Assembly: GCF_902459745.1 (NCBI RefSeq)
Contig: NZ_CABPSJ010000009.1
Span: forward strand, 176,156 to 240,155
Reading direction: 5' to 3'
Length of the DNA: 64,000 nucleotides
From: Pandoraea communis
GTDB lineage: Bacteria > Pseudomonadota > Gammaproteobacteria > Burkholderiales > Burkholderiaceae
Part shown: piece by piece, positions 1 through 8,117 of the stretch
How positions within the stretch are numbered: position 1 is the first letter of the stretch
Layout: every line of letters starts with the position of its first letter
Program-made: the position numbers and the translations under genes
The notes under the pieces: model-generated
The model's input: only the letters and a program-made list of their open reading frames with translations
What the model was told of the DNA's origin: nothing
Database searches by the model: none

Positions 1-250
1 TGACGAAGCGCCCGCCGGTACGTGCCACGGCGGCACGCTGGCGCACCCGTTCGACTTGGCCATCGGGCAGGCATTGGGTGAGGGCGTCGAGGCCGTCGGC
101 GTCGATGCGCAGGCGATAGCCCTGGAAACGGGCTGCGGGCGCGTCGTCGCGTTCGTAGACGTCGAACGAAATCCCCGCGCGGCGGAGCCCCTGAGCGAGG
201 CACAGGCCACCCAGACCCGCGCCGATGATGGTGACATGCAAGGCAGACAT
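1..250 (-). CDS. FAD-dependent oxidoreductase/monooxygenase, N-terminal part (cut by window edge)
   Basis: The gene runs off the left edge, so only about 83 N-terminal residues are visible. The protein starts MSALHVTIIGAGLGGLCLAQ, a Rossmann dinucleotide-binding motif (GxGxxG) followed by an acidic residue at the end of the second strand (FDVYERDD). This is the FAD-binding start of PHBH-type aromatic hydroxylases and related FAD monooxygenases. It is divergent from the AraC-type regulator at 368, with about 117 bases between the starts. The substrate cannot be told from this fragment. Confidence 0.8.
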   Translation of the reverse strand, partial: MSALHVTIIGAGLGGLCLAQGLRRAGISFDVYERDDAPAARFQGYRLRIDADGLDALTQCLPDGQVERVRQRAAVARTGGRFV

Positions 251-327
251 GATTTCGAATGAGCCGCCCGGAGGCAGCTGGCAGTGGTACTTCGCTCATT
301 GTCTGCGCGCTGTTTGTTGACCTGATA

Positions 328-352
328 ACATTGTTTGGTCATAAAACAATGT
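328..352. promoter_or_regulatory. Inverted repeat in the divergent flavoprotein/AraC promoter region
   Basis: Two perfect 9-base arms, ACATTGTTT (328-336) and AAACAATGT (344-352), are separated by 7 bases. A -35-like TTGACC lies at 317-322. The dyad lies between the two divergent genes, where an operator would be expected. Which protein binds it is unknown. Confidence 0.45.
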
Positions 353-367
353 AAATCGGACAAAGCG

Positions 368-1273
368 ATGAGCCTCGATACGCGGAAGCCCCAACCCGAT
401 GCACCTCTGATGTCGCTTGCCGAGTCGCCGTTCGCCAAATATCGGCCGAATGACCGGCCCGACGGCCCGCCGGTGTGGGCGTTTGGCGGGCACGAACACG
501 ATCGCAGTCTGTTCCGGATCGGGACGCGCGAGCTGGACTGGCATTCCCATGTGCGCGGTCAGCTGTTTTGCATCCACTCGGGTCTGGTGCATGTCCATAC
601 GCCGTTTGGCGCGTGGGTGTTGCCCCCTTATCGAGCGGGGTGGATTCCGCCGGAAGTCACGCATCGTGTGTCGCTCACCGGCGTGGTCAGTGGATGGATC
701 GTGCTCGTCGCGCCCTACGCGGCGACGGCGTTGCCGTCGGCACCTTGTGTGGTGGGGGTATCGGAGTTGCTGGAGGCGCTGGTCAAGCGGGCGGTGTCGT
801 GGGCGTTGCGCGACGTATTGACGGAAGACGAGATGCGGCTCGCGCAGGTGCTGGTCGACGAGATTCAGCGCGCGCCGGCAGAGCCGCTCGGTTTGCCAAT
901 GCCGACCGACGCACGTGTGCTGCGCGTGGCTCGCGCTGTGCTCGACGATCTGGGCGGACATACGTCGCTCGAGGCGATGGCGCAGCGCGCAGGCGTTTCG
1001 TCGCGCACCGCCAGAAGGCTTTTCGTCGCGGAGACGGGAATGGGTTTCACCCAGTGGCGGCAGCAGGCGAGACTGGTGAGCGCCCTTGACCGGCTGGCCA
1101 AGGGGGAACCGGTCGGCACGATCGCCGATTCGCTCGGGTACTCCACGCCCAGCAACTTTATCGCCATGTTCCGTCGCGCGTTCGGCAAGTCGCCGGGACG
1201 TTATTTTCGGCAGGTGGGGCCGCTCAAACATCTGCACGAGGCGGATGAGGCGGATCGGGCGGAGATGGCATGA
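368..1273 (+). CDS. AraC-family transcriptional regulator with N-terminal cupin
   Basis: Predicted cytoplasmic activator or repressor of 301 residues. The N-terminal half has a cupin-like sensor pattern ([17 protein letters not shown] and a later PPEVTHRV). The last 100 residues hold the double helix-turn-helix of AraC proteins: [20 protein letters not shown], then [19 protein letters not shown] and [10 protein letters not shown]. The ATG at 368 is preferred over in-frame TTG at 335, which would place the start inside the inverted repeat. The stop overlaps the start of the next gene (ATGA), so the two are probably cotranscribed. The ligand is unknown. Confidence 0.85.
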   Translation: MSLDTRKPQPDAPLMSLAESPFAKYRPNDRPDGPPVWAFGGHEHDRSLFRIGTRELDWHSHVRGQLFCIHSGLVHVHTPFGAWVLPPYRAGWIPPEVTHRVSLTGVVSGWIVLVAPYAATALPSAPCVVGVSELLEALVKRAVSWALRDVLTEDEMRLAQVLVDEIQRAPAEPLGLPMPTDARVLRVARAVLDDLGGHTSLEAMAQRAGVSSRTARRLFVAETGMGFTQWRQQARLVSALDRLAKGEPVGTIADSLGYSTPSNFIAMFRRAFGKSPGRYFRQVGPLKHLHEADEADRAEMA

Positions 1274-2391
1274 GCGCGCCGCATACGGGTTCGCCGCGAA
1301 GCGTTGACACGCTGGTTATCGGCGGCGGGCAGTCAGCGTTGGCGACGGCATATTTCCTGCGTCGCTGGCAGGTCGACTACGTGGTTCTGGACGATCAGAC
1401 CTCTGCCGGGGGCGCGTGGCAGCGCGCGTGGCCGTCGCTGCAACTCTTTTCCCCCGCGCAATGGAGTTCGCTGCCGGGGTGGCCGATGCCGGGTGGTGAG
1501 CGGCACTATCCGACGCGCGACGAAGTCGTGACGTACCTGCGCGCGTACGAGGCGCGTTATGGGGTGCCGGTGCAACGCCCTGTGAAGGTCACAGCGGTTC
1601 TCGCGCAAAGCGACGGGCTGAGGGTGCAGACCGACAGCGGCGATTGGCTGGCGCGCACGGTGATCAGCGCGACGGGATCGTGGCGATCGCCGTATGTGCC
1701 GGCATATGAGGGACATGCATCGTTCCGCGGCCGTCAGATGCACTCGGCCGACTATCGCGGCGCGCATGAGTTGCAGGGGTTGCGAGTGCTGGTGGTTGGC
1801 GGAGGGAATTCAGGGGCGCAGATTTACGCTGAGGTGTCGCGCGTGAGCGAGGCAACCTGGGTCACGCTCGCGCCGCCGTCCTACTTACCGGACGACGTAG
1901 ACGGCCGCATACTTTTCGAGCGAGCTACGGCGCGCTGGCAGGCCGCTCAGCGAGGCTTGCCCGATCCGTATCCGGACAACGGGCTCGGGCATATCGTGAT
2001 GGTGCCGCCGGTGTTGGCGGCCCGCGCGCGAGGTGACTTGCATGCGGTACGTCCGTTCGCGCGGTTCGTCGAAGACGGCGTGATGTGGCCGGACGGCACG
2101 CAGTCGCGGGTCGATGTCGTTATCTGGTGCACGGGTTTTCGTCCGGCGCTGGCACATTTGGATGCGCTGCGGATCACGGAAGCCGACGGACGGATTCGCG
2201 TGTCGGGCACGCGTGCCGTCGCGCAGCCCCGGTTGTGGCTCGTCGGATACGGGGAGTGGACGGGATACGCCTCGGCGACGCTGATCGGCGTGACACGCAG
2301 CGCCCGCGCGACAGCCCAGGAAGTCGTGGCGTTCCTCGGCGAGCGAGAGGCGGAGACTATGCAGAATCGAAAGAGTGGGGAGGCGGGATAG
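1270..2391 (+). CDS. Flavin-containing monooxygenase / CzcO-like NAD(P)/FAD oxidoreductase
   Basis: Soluble 373-residue flavoprotein. An N-terminal FAD-binding motif ([17 protein letters not shown]) is followed by [16 protein letters not shown], typical of flavin monooxygenases of the CzcO/TrkA class. A second dinucleotide fold for NADPH begins [16 protein letters not shown] near residue 175. The C-terminal WCTGFRP is the conserved family motif. Translation is probably coupled to the AraC-type gene through ATGA. The substrate is not evident; oxidation of a small nucleophile or carbonyl compound is family knowledge, not seen here. Confidence 0.85.
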   Translation: MSAPHTGSPRSVDTLVIGGGQSALATAYFLRRWQVDYVVLDDQTSAGGAWQRAWPSLQLFSPAQWSSLPGWPMPGGERHYPTRDEVVTYLRAYEARYGVPVQRPVKVTAVLAQSDGLRVQTDSGDWLARTVISATGSWRSPYVPAYEGHASFRGRQMHSADYRGAHELQGLRVLVVGGGNSGAQIYAEVSRVSEATWVTLAPPSYLPDDVDGRILFERATARWQAAQRGLPDPYPDNGLGHIVMVPPVLAARARGDLHAVRPFARFVEDGVMWPDGTQSRVDVVIWCTGFRPALAHLDALRITEADGRIRVSGTRAVAQPRLWLVGYGEWTGYASATLIGVTRSARATAQEVVAFLGEREAETMQNRKSGEAG

Positions 2392-2532
2392 AACGGGCTT
2401 ATACGGTCTTGTTACGAGACGAGCCCTTGTATCGTAGGGCGACGTCGGTGCTTACTTGGCTGCGGAATTCAGTACGAAGTACCGAGGTGGCAGCGTGCGT
2501 TGCGGAGCGTGTGAGGGCTGGTGTTCGTGAGT

Positions 2533-2918
2533 TTCGGTGTACACGGTGCAGGCGCAGCCGGTTGACTTGGCAACGGCGAAATCGCTGCAAACGGGAACGC
2601 ATCAACGCCGCGTGTGAGGCGGTGCTAGCCACGTTGAAAGCGCCATACCCACCCAGCGAGGTGGGCACGTGGGAGCGGCAACGTCAAGAAGCACGGGCCT
2701 TCGCCGATGAGGCGTCTGCGCCGACACCGTTGCTCATCGTGATCGCGCAGGCAGCCGGACGGACGGTAGCGGCGTTGGCTGCGATGGTGCAGCAGCGCGC
2801 GAGCGCCTGGGAGGCGGCAGCAGGCGAGGTGATTGGCACGCGCATCTCGCTAACGGCGCAGATCGAGGCGGCGACCAGTACGGATGAAGTGCAGGCGGTG
2901 GTGTGGCCGTCCACATAG
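2533..2918 (+). pseudogene. Phage tail-fibre-assembly-like protein remnant (frameshifted)
   Basis: From about 2592 to the stop at 2916-2918 one frame reads RERINAACEAVLATLKAPYP, then segments with ending TSTDEVQAVVW. This layout (INAAC..., W.RQ..EARA, AP.P.L..IA, WE.AAG..IG.R, I.AAT...V.AV.W) is what I know from small C-terminal proteins of tailed-phage tail modules. Just upstream, another frame reads VYTVQAQPVDLATAKSLQ, which would be its expected N-terminal flank, implying a frameshift near 2585-2592. No start codon or ribosome site is visible. Family assignment is from memory of the pattern. Confidence 0.5.
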
Positions 2919-3426
2919 GCAAACGGAACGTAACGACCGAAACACGACAACAACGGCCGCCACGAGCGGCTGTTTTGATGTGAGGGGGACATGGCTTGCC
3001 TGAGTTTGCCGCAGGTGGTGGCGTCGTGTCGAGCATCTCCGCAGCCATCGCCAACGCGTTCGCTTTCGCCGTGAAGCCTGCCGGCCCGCAAAGGCTTCAG
3101 TATCAAGAAAACTCCACTTTTTAGCTCGTCGGCCTTTGGCGGAGTGTGGGAGATTGCCGACAGATGTCGAGTTTCGGCGGGTATTCAAACAAAAGCCCCT
3201 CTTCTTCAAAGGATCGTTGTTCGCCTTCCTCATATTTTGGCGGCATGAGTGGGCAGGTGTGTGCTGGGCGACAATGCGCCGGGGCACGAGAGACTGCTCA
3301 TATATTTCTCTCAATTTATAGGGCAGGTCACTCATGAATAAGAATCGGTTCCGCAAAGTCCTCTGCATCATCGGGCGGGAAAAACTCGCCACCAATCAAA
3401 GCACTACTCCGGGAGGGCGGAACCCT
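2919..3426. other. Gene-poor island segment with a weak hairpin and no supported gene
   Basis: No convincing gene is present. A hairpin at 2954-2972 (7 pairs with one G-T) followed by TTTT may be the terminator of the phage remnant. A frame ending at about 3123 reads SISAAIANAFAFAVKPAGPQ, which looks protein-like and may be another phage scrap, but it lacks a clear start. The short open frame starting ATGTCGAGTTTCGG near 3164 has no recognisable product. Base composition looks more AT-rich from 3170 to 3340 than in neighbouring genes. Confidence 0.4.
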
Positions 3427-4563
3427 ATGCAGATCCGCCACGCCGTCACCCTTGCCTTCTTGCTCGCTCCGGTCGGCGTCATGGCGCAGGCACAAGGCCA
3501 GGTAGCGAAGACCCCCTGGACGACCATTGAGCCGGGTGGCGAAACCTCCTGCGCGACAGGAACGCCTTATGCCTTCCATGTGAAGCCGGGCGAAGGCGCG
3601 GACGCCGCAAAGCTCATGATCTTTCTCAGTGGCGGCGGCGCCTGCTGGACGGGCGAGCAATGCGACCCCAGCTCGGCGGTTTACATTCCCTTCGCGCGTC
3701 CTCAGCCAAACGAACCGCGCTGGCGGAGCGAATACATGGGTCGCCTTGGACTCTCTGAACGGGTTGATCCAAGCGACCCGCGCGACTGGCGGGGCGTCTT
3801 CGACCTCGGCAACCCGAAAAACCCGGTTGCCAAATGGACGCAGGTCTATGCCTCCTATTGCACGGGCGACGTATACCTCGGCAATCGCGATGTGACCTAC
3901 AAGACGGCGGACGGCCGGGAGGTGGCGATGCGCCACCGGGGCCGTGCAAATGTGGAATCGGTGCTCAGTTGGGTCTATAAGAACGTGAAGAAACCCGAGC
4001 GCATCGTCGTCGCCGGGTCGAGCGCGGGCGCCATTGGCGCGCCGATCTATGCGGCGGAAGTCGCGGATCAATATCCGGACGTTGAGATTACCGCCGTCTC
4101 GGACGGCGCGGGCGGCTATCGGTCCCCGAAGATTGCGGAATTGATCCAGAACTGGGGCTTCTGGGATGGCGCGCCCGAATGGACGGGCGGCGTCGATCGC
4201 GGGAGCGCGACGTTCGAAGACCTCGGCCGCGCGGCGGTGAGACACGCGCCGCGTCTACGCGTCGTCGAACTCGACACCGCCTATGACCAGGCGCAGGAAA
4301 GGTTCCAGAAGGCCTTCGGCACTCCCTCCAGGCTTTACCCGCTGCTGCTGCAGAACCGTGCGGAACAGGCCAAAGGGATCCCCGGCTTCGCGGGCTTTAC
4401 GAGCCGGGGCAAGGAGCACACGCAGCTCCTTTTCGACCGTTTCTATACCAATGAAGAGGAAGGCGTCCGCGTAGTGGACTGGTTCCGCGACGTGACGGAA
4501 GGCCGCAAGGTCAAAAGCGTCACTTGCGGCAAACCGGAGTCCTGCGACAAGGAACCGAAATAG
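3427..4563 (+). CDS. Secreted pectinacetylesterase/Notum-family serine hydrolase
   Basis: A 378-residue protein with an N-terminal signal peptide (MQIRHAVTLAFLLAPVGVMA, cleavage probably after MAQAQ). The mature part has features of the pectinacetylesterase/Notum family: FLSGGGACW near residue 75, the nucleophile elbow VVAGSSAGAIGAP (GxSxG), and a tyrosine/cysteine-rich middle (YASYCTGDVYLG). The family cleaves carboxyl esters; the substrate here is unknown. GGGAGG at 3411 sits 10 bases before ATG 3427, so this start is chosen over ATG 3334. It lies alone in a decayed island between phage and intron remnants, which suggests acquisition by transfer. Confidence 0.75.
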   Translation: MQIRHAVTLAFLLAPVGVMAQAQGQVAKTPWTTIEPGGETSCATGTPYAFHVKPGEGADAAKLMIFLSGGGACWTGEQCDPSSAVYIPFARPQPNEPRWRSEYMGRLGLSERVDPSDPRDWRGVFDLGNPKNPVAKWTQVYASYCTGDVYLGNRDVTYKTADGREVAMRHRGRANVESVLSWVYKNVKKPERIVVAGSSAGAIGAPIYAAEVADQYPDVEITAVSDGAGGYRSPKIAELIQNWGFWDGAPEWTGGVDRGSATFEDLGRAAVRHAPRLRVVELDTAYDQAQERFQKAFGTPSRLYPLLLQNRAEQAKGIPGFAGFTSRGKEHTQLLFDRFYTNEEEGVRVVDWFRDVTEGRKVKSVTCGKPESCDKEPK

Positions 4564-4680
4564 GATTCTTCTGGTTCGGACAAGACTGTAACTCTGGCAA
4601 CATTTCTGCCGCGGTGCCCGGCTGGCTACCCGCAAAACACATGCGTCACTGGTGGTTATTACACGTGACACAGCATGTTG

Positions 4681-4700
4681 AGGCCGGGAAACCGGCCTTT
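4681..4700 (+). terminator. Intrinsic-terminator-like hairpin downstream of the hydrolase gene
   Basis: A perfect 7-base-pair stem (AGGCCGG / CCGGCCT) with a GAAA tetraloop ends in TTT. It lies 117 bases after the hydrolase stop and ends four bases before the 5' end of the group IIC intron fragment. Group IIC introns are known to insert just after such hairpins. Confidence 0.65.
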
Positions 4701-4704
4701 GTGA

Positions 4705-4980
4705 GTGCGCCCAGCATGGGCGCACTCCTGCGGGCGGAAGTCCCGCCATAAGTTGGTCACGGCGAATGAAGCGAAGTGCAACTGCATGAGGGCGACCGAG
4801 TGCGGGGAGGAAGCGCGGAGCGTAAATCGCGAACTGATGGACAAGAACCGTATAGAAGGCGCTGCTGAGTGGGGCGCGGGCATGCAACCGCGAAGCTCAG
4901 GTGACCAAGGCGAAGCGGCGTAAATGCGGCGGTTGTGCGATGAAGGAGCGCGCTCTTACTTGGGGAGATCTCGCCTCGAC
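4705..4980 (+). mobile_element. Group IIC intron, truncated 5' ribozyme part
   Basis: The segment begins GTGCGCCCAGCATGGGCGCA, then CGGGCGGAAGTCCCGCC. This matches the start of bacterial class C group II introns as I remember them from Bacillus halodurans and Geobacillus (GTGTGCCCGGCATGGGTGCA...GGGTGAGAGTCCCG). Further matches in order are CTGATGGACAAGAACCGTAT, GTAAATGCGGCGGTTG, GATGAAGG, and TCTTACTTGGGGAGATCT (4955-4972). These cover the ribozyme region upstream of the reverse transcriptase. No reverse transcriptase/maturase and no domain V (GAGCCG...-type) follow before 5460, so the intron is a 5' relic. The 3' boundary is approximate. Confidence 0.75.
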
Positions 4981-5021
4981 GTCTCCGCCACAGATGTTTA
5001 AAGGGCTCCCCGCAAGGGATT

Positions 5022-5056
5022 AATGCCGTTCAATTTAGCCGCTGAACGGCATTTTT
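5022..5056 (+). terminator. Strong intrinsic terminator
   Basis: A perfect 11-base-pair stem (AATGCCGTTCA / TGAACGGCATT) with a 10-base loop and a run of T. It follows the intron fragment. No intact gene ends here, so it may be the old terminator of something deleted. Confidence 0.7.
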
Positions 5057-5158
5057 ATATCTGAGGGCTAATGGTCGAAAGCGGCGCTGGGGCATCGTCG
5101 GTAAGGTGACGCTCCATGCTTGGAGAACACCTCACCAGTCTCGTTGGAATGTCTGAAC

Positions 5159-5285
5159 CGGCCGACTATGGCCATCTATCGGTCGACTTCAATCGATGAG
5201 GTTGTGCATGACCTAGGGCTGATCCTGTCACCTTCCGACTCGGCATGTTTGAGCAAGAGCGCTGTCACGCAAGCACGCCAGCGTT
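5159..5285 (+). mobile_element. IS4-family transposase N-terminal fragment
   Basis: The frame reads RPTMAIYRSTSIDEVVHDLG followed by SACLSKSAVTQARQR. It matches the N-terminal part of IS4-type transposases (pattern MALYR..SI.EVV..L.L.LP...KSAVTQAR.RLG). The similarity stops after QARQR and a stop codon follows at about 5345. Neither the DDE catalytic region nor terminal repeats are present, so this is only a scrap. Identification rests on remembered family patterns. Confidence 0.6.
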
Positions 5286-5461
5286 GCGGCCATACGAGCA
5301 TGAAGGGGGGGCGCTGTGCCGACTGTGACGCATCTGGCGCGATATAAGTCTGCATGTCATGAAATCCATGCAAGACGCGAAACCTTGCGCGGACTGATGG
5401 GGTGGCATTACGCCAGAATTACGCCAAACAACCGGGAAAGCCTTGCGCGATATAGATCTTG
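5286..5461. other. Island end next to the tRNA-Leu 3' end, no gene seen
   Basis: About 175 bases adjoining the 3' end of the tRNA gene. I looked for an integrase remnant and a direct repeat of the tRNA 3' end, because tRNA 3' ends are common integration sites, and found neither with confidence. Two near-copies of a short motif (TTACGCCAGAA and TTACGCCAAAC) lie at 5408-5430. Confidence 0.4.
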
Positions 5462-5546
5462 TGGTGCCCAGGGCCGGAATCGAACCGGCACGCCTTGCGG
5501 CGGGGGATTTTGAGTCCCCTGCGTCTACCAATTTCACCACCTGGGC
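5462..5546 (-). tRNA. tRNA-Leu (anticodon CAA)
   Basis: The complement reads GCCCAGG at the 5' end and CCTGGGC-A-CCA at the 3' end, giving a 7-pair acceptor stem and an encoded CCA (5464-5462). The anticodon stem GGGGA/TCCCC encloses loop CTCAAAA, anticodon CAA, reading UUG. A long variable arm and GGTTCGATTCC T-arm identify a class II leucine tRNA. The decayed island abuts its 3' end. Confidence 0.95.
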
Positions 5547-5666
5547 GGGTGTGCGTTCACCGAATAGTGTCGCAGCGTGATTCGTACGAGGAACCCGAGG
5601 GCTCACCGGACGAAGGCGAGATTATGACCGAAATTTCTCCCGGCCACAAGCCCGCCTCGCCGGGAT

Positions 5667-6551
5667 TTAGTGAACTTGCTGCTGCCCCTCCAGAACGCGC
5701 AGCAGCGACGAGGTGTCGTCACGGCCCCAGCCGTTCTCCATCAACACGGACAACTGCCTCTTCACCAGTGTCAGCGCGGGCAGCGATAGCCCCGCGTCAG
5801 CCACTGCATCCAGAATCATCGAGAAATCCTTGTCGTGCAGACGTGCCTCGATCCCCGCCACAAAATCCCGATGCGCCATCTTGGGGCCCATCATGTCGAG
5901 CATTCGACTGCCCGCCAGTCCGTTCGAAATCGCCTCGATGACCTTGTCCTGATCCACGCCGTTACGCGCTGCGAACAGCATCGCTTCCGCAATGCCCTGG
6001 ATATTGATCACCTGAACGATCTGGTTGCAGGCCTTTGCCACCTGGCCCGCCCCAACGTCTCCCACATGCGTGATCGTCGTGCCCAGGACCGACAGCAGCG
6101 GCTTGACCTTGTCGAAGACGTCGCCCGATGCCCCGACCATGATCGACAGCGATGCGTCTGCCGCCCGGGACGGCCCGCCTGACACGGGCGCATCCACGAA
6201 CTGGATCTCGTGGCGCGCCAGACGCGCCGCCATGCGCCGCGTCGCCTCCGCCGAAATCGTGCTGTGATCAATGCAGATCGTGCCCGGACGCGCCTCAAGC
6301 ACCACACCCTGCGCGCCGAGCAGTACCTCTTCCACGTCTTGCGTTGTCGTCACGTTGGTGACGACAAAGTCGGCCTGTGCTGCCGCCTGCGCGGGCGTGG
6401 CGAACACCTTCGCCCCTTGCTCGACGAAAGGCGCGGCGGCCTCGGGCCGGCGTGCATACAAGTGCAATCGATGTCCCGCAGCCATCAGATGACGAACCAT
6501 CTGACCCCCCATCGCGCCTAGCCCGATAAACGCTACGGTGTATGTCGCCAT
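5667..6551 (-). CDS. 3-hydroxyisobutyrate dehydrogenase-family / 2-hydroxy-3-oxopropionate reductase
   Basis: NAD(P)-dependent beta-hydroxyacid dehydrogenase of 294 residues, the usual length. The N-terminus has the dinucleotide motif VAFIGLGAMGGQMVRHLMAA, the middle has the substrate motif FVDAPVSGGPSRA, and the catalytic lysine is in GQVAKACNQI. Family members reduce tartronate semialdehyde or oxidise 3-hydroxyisobutyrate; the substrate is not decided here. ATG 6551 is chosen because it places the Rossmann strand at residue 4. It lies 7 bases after the stop of the binding-protein gene on the same strand, so they form a likely operon. Confidence 0.85.
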   Translation of the reverse strand: MATYTVAFIGLGAMGGQMVRHLMAAGHRLHLYARRPEAAAPFVEQGAKVFATPAQAAAQADFVVTNVTTTQDVEEVLLGAQGVVLEARPGTICIDHSTISAEATRRMAARLARHEIQFVDAPVSGGPSRAADASLSIMVGASGDVFDKVKPLLSVLGTTITHVGDVGAGQVAKACNQIVQVINIQGIAEAMLFAARNGVDQDKVIEAISNGLAGSRMLDMMGPKMAHRDFVAGIEARLHDKDFSMILDAVADAGLSLPALTLVKRQLSVLMENGWGRDDTSSLLRVLEGQQQVH

Positions 6552-6558
6552 GCCGCGA

Positions 6559-7728
6559 TCAGTCCGAGACATAGACGAACTTGCCGTTCTTGATCTGACC
6601 CATCACGCCGGCGCGCTGATCCAGCCCCACGTGATCCTGCGGGCTCAGATTCATGATGCCGTTCGGAATCGCAAGATTGTGCGTGGACTCAAGGGCGTCT
6701 CGAAGCGCCGCGCGGAATGCCGGGGTGCCCGGCGCCGCCACCTTCACGGCGCGCGGCACGGCATCGTTGAGCAGATCCCATACGCCATAGGCGTCGGCGG
6801 CGAACTGCGTGACAGTGTCGGCGCCGTACTTCGTCTCGTACTTCTTCGTGAAGGCCAACGCTGCCGTGCGCGCCGGATGCCCGGCCGGCAACGTCTTGGC
6901 GACAACGCCCGGCTGCGTCGGGAACAGCGTGCCTTCCACATCCTTGCCGCCCACGCGCACGAAGTCGTAGGTTGCGATGCCGTGTGTCTGATAGATCTTC
7001 CCGGTGTAGCCGCGCTCCTGCAACGTGCGCTGTGGCAGTGCGGCCGGGGTGCCCGATCCGGCAACCAGAATGGCGTCAGGCTTGCTCGACATCAGCTTCA
7101 GAACCTGGCCCGTGACGCTCGTGTCCGTCCGGTTGAAGCGCTCCTGAGCTACGACCTTCAGCTTGCGCAGTTCGGCAAACTTCGAGAATTCCTTCCACCA
7201 GCTCTCGCCGTACGCGTCGGCGAAGCCGATAAAGCCCACCGTCTTGATGCCGTGGTTCGCCATGTAGCGCGTCATCACATCGGCCATGGCGGAATCGTTC
7301 GCCGCCATCTTGAACGCCCAGCGGCGCTTGGCATCCTGTGGCTCCACGGCCACGGCTGATCCGATCAACGTGATCATCGGCGTCTGCGCCTCCGAAATCG
7401 GATCGAGCATGGCCAGCGCACTCGGCGTGATATTCGGGCCGACGATCACGTCGACCTTGTTTTCGCTAATGAGCTTGCGCGCGTTCTTCACGGCCGTGCC
7501 GGGGTCGGAGCCGTCGTCGAGAAAGAGGTAGTGCGCCTTCTGCCCGCCGATCTGGGCAGGCCAAAGCTGCATGGCGTTCTTGCTGGCAATGCCGATGGCG
7601 GCCGCCGGGCCGGTCGACGAAAGATCGATGCCGACGGTGATGTCGGCGTGGGCCGCCGATACAACACCGGTCAGGGTCATGGCAAGCAGCACGCCCGACA
7701 AACGGATGCCGCGAAGAGGTGAGCGCAT
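6559..7728 (-). CDS. ABC transporter periplasmic binding protein, branched-chain amino-acid (LivK) type
   Basis: Secreted 389-residue periplasmic ligand-binding protein. The first 27 residues (MRSPLRGIRLSGVLLAMTLT then GVVSAAHA) form a Sec signal peptide. The mature part begins DITVGIDLSSTGPAAAIGI, the typical opening of type I periplasmic binding proteins, with DDGSDPGTAVKNARKLI and a late ADAYGVWDLL segment. AAGGAGA lies a few bases before ATG 7728. No permease or ATPase genes are adjacent, so it is an orphan binding protein paired with the dehydrogenase downstream. The ligand may be a small organic acid, an inference from that neighbour. Confidence 0.85.
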   Translation of the reverse strand: MRSPLRGIRLSGVLLAMTLTGVVSAAHADITVGIDLSSTGPAAAIGIASKNAMQLWPAQIGGQKAHYLFLDDGSDPGTAVKNARKLISENKVDVIVGPNITPSALAMLDPISEAQTPMITLIGSAVAVEPQDAKRRWAFKMAANDSAMADVMTRYMANHGIKTVGFIGFADAYGESWWKEFSKFAELRKLKVVAQERFNRTDTSVTGQVLKLMSSKPDAILVAGSGTPAALPQRTLQERGYTGKIYQTHGIATYDFVRVGGKDVEGTLFPTQPGVVAKTLPAGHPARTAALAFTKKYETKYGADTVTQFAADAYGVWDLLNDAVPRAVKVAAPGTPAFRAALRDALESTHNLAIPNGIMNLSPQDHVGLDQRAGVMGQIKNGKFVYVSD

Positions 7729-8117
7729 GGGGTCTCCTTTTGAGCGAATCGCGTAAGCATACCGCACAGGTTGAGTTAGGCCAGCGAAGAAAAATAGTGT
7801 CCGGCTCACCGCGCCTGACGGCACCGCGCAGAGAGCGCACGCAGGGGATTTCCCGATTCGCGCGTGGCCGCGTCAGGCCGGGAACGCACCGGCACAGGCC
7901 CGGTCTTTGCCTGCGTGTCGCCGTGGAGCGCGCGTCGTTAGCGGACATCGCCCGAGACGGCGTTTCGCGGAGGCGCATCCCCCTGGAAATTCGATGGAGT
8001 TTTTCAAGTATGACGTTCTTTTCCCGTGCCCCTGTCTCGTCCCAACTCGTGAGCCTGAGTGAAACCGTGGCGGCACGTTGCAGCCCGAGTGCACGAAACA
8101 ATCAAGGTCGCGTCACA
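7729..8117. other. Intergenic region, promoter of the binding-protein gene
   Basis: About 390 bases between the minus-strand binding-protein gene and a small plus-strand frame. It must carry the promoter of the binding-protein gene. I see no RNA gene, repeat or clear hairpin. The start of the small downstream gene might lie further upstream at GTG 8049. Confidence 0.4.

Noticed and set aside
296-1237. Minus-strand open frame of 313 codons
   Set aside because: Antisense to the AraC-type gene, which has a full domain match; the shadow frame has none.
3427-4563. Polyhydroxybutyrate depolymerase or general lipase as identity of the island hydrolase
   Set aside because: The early FLSGGGACW motif and the Cys/Tyr-rich middle fit pectinacetylesterase/Notum better than these families.
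5266-5461. Possible tyrosine-integrase C-terminus (CGHTSMK-like stretch) near the tRNA
   Set aside because: Only seven residues resemble the LGHxSxK box, the catalytic tyrosine region does not follow, and the stretch directly continues the IS4-type frame.
5462-5546. Plus-strand protein frame through the tRNA gene
   Set aside because: This is the well-known false translation of a complementary tRNA-Leu sequence.
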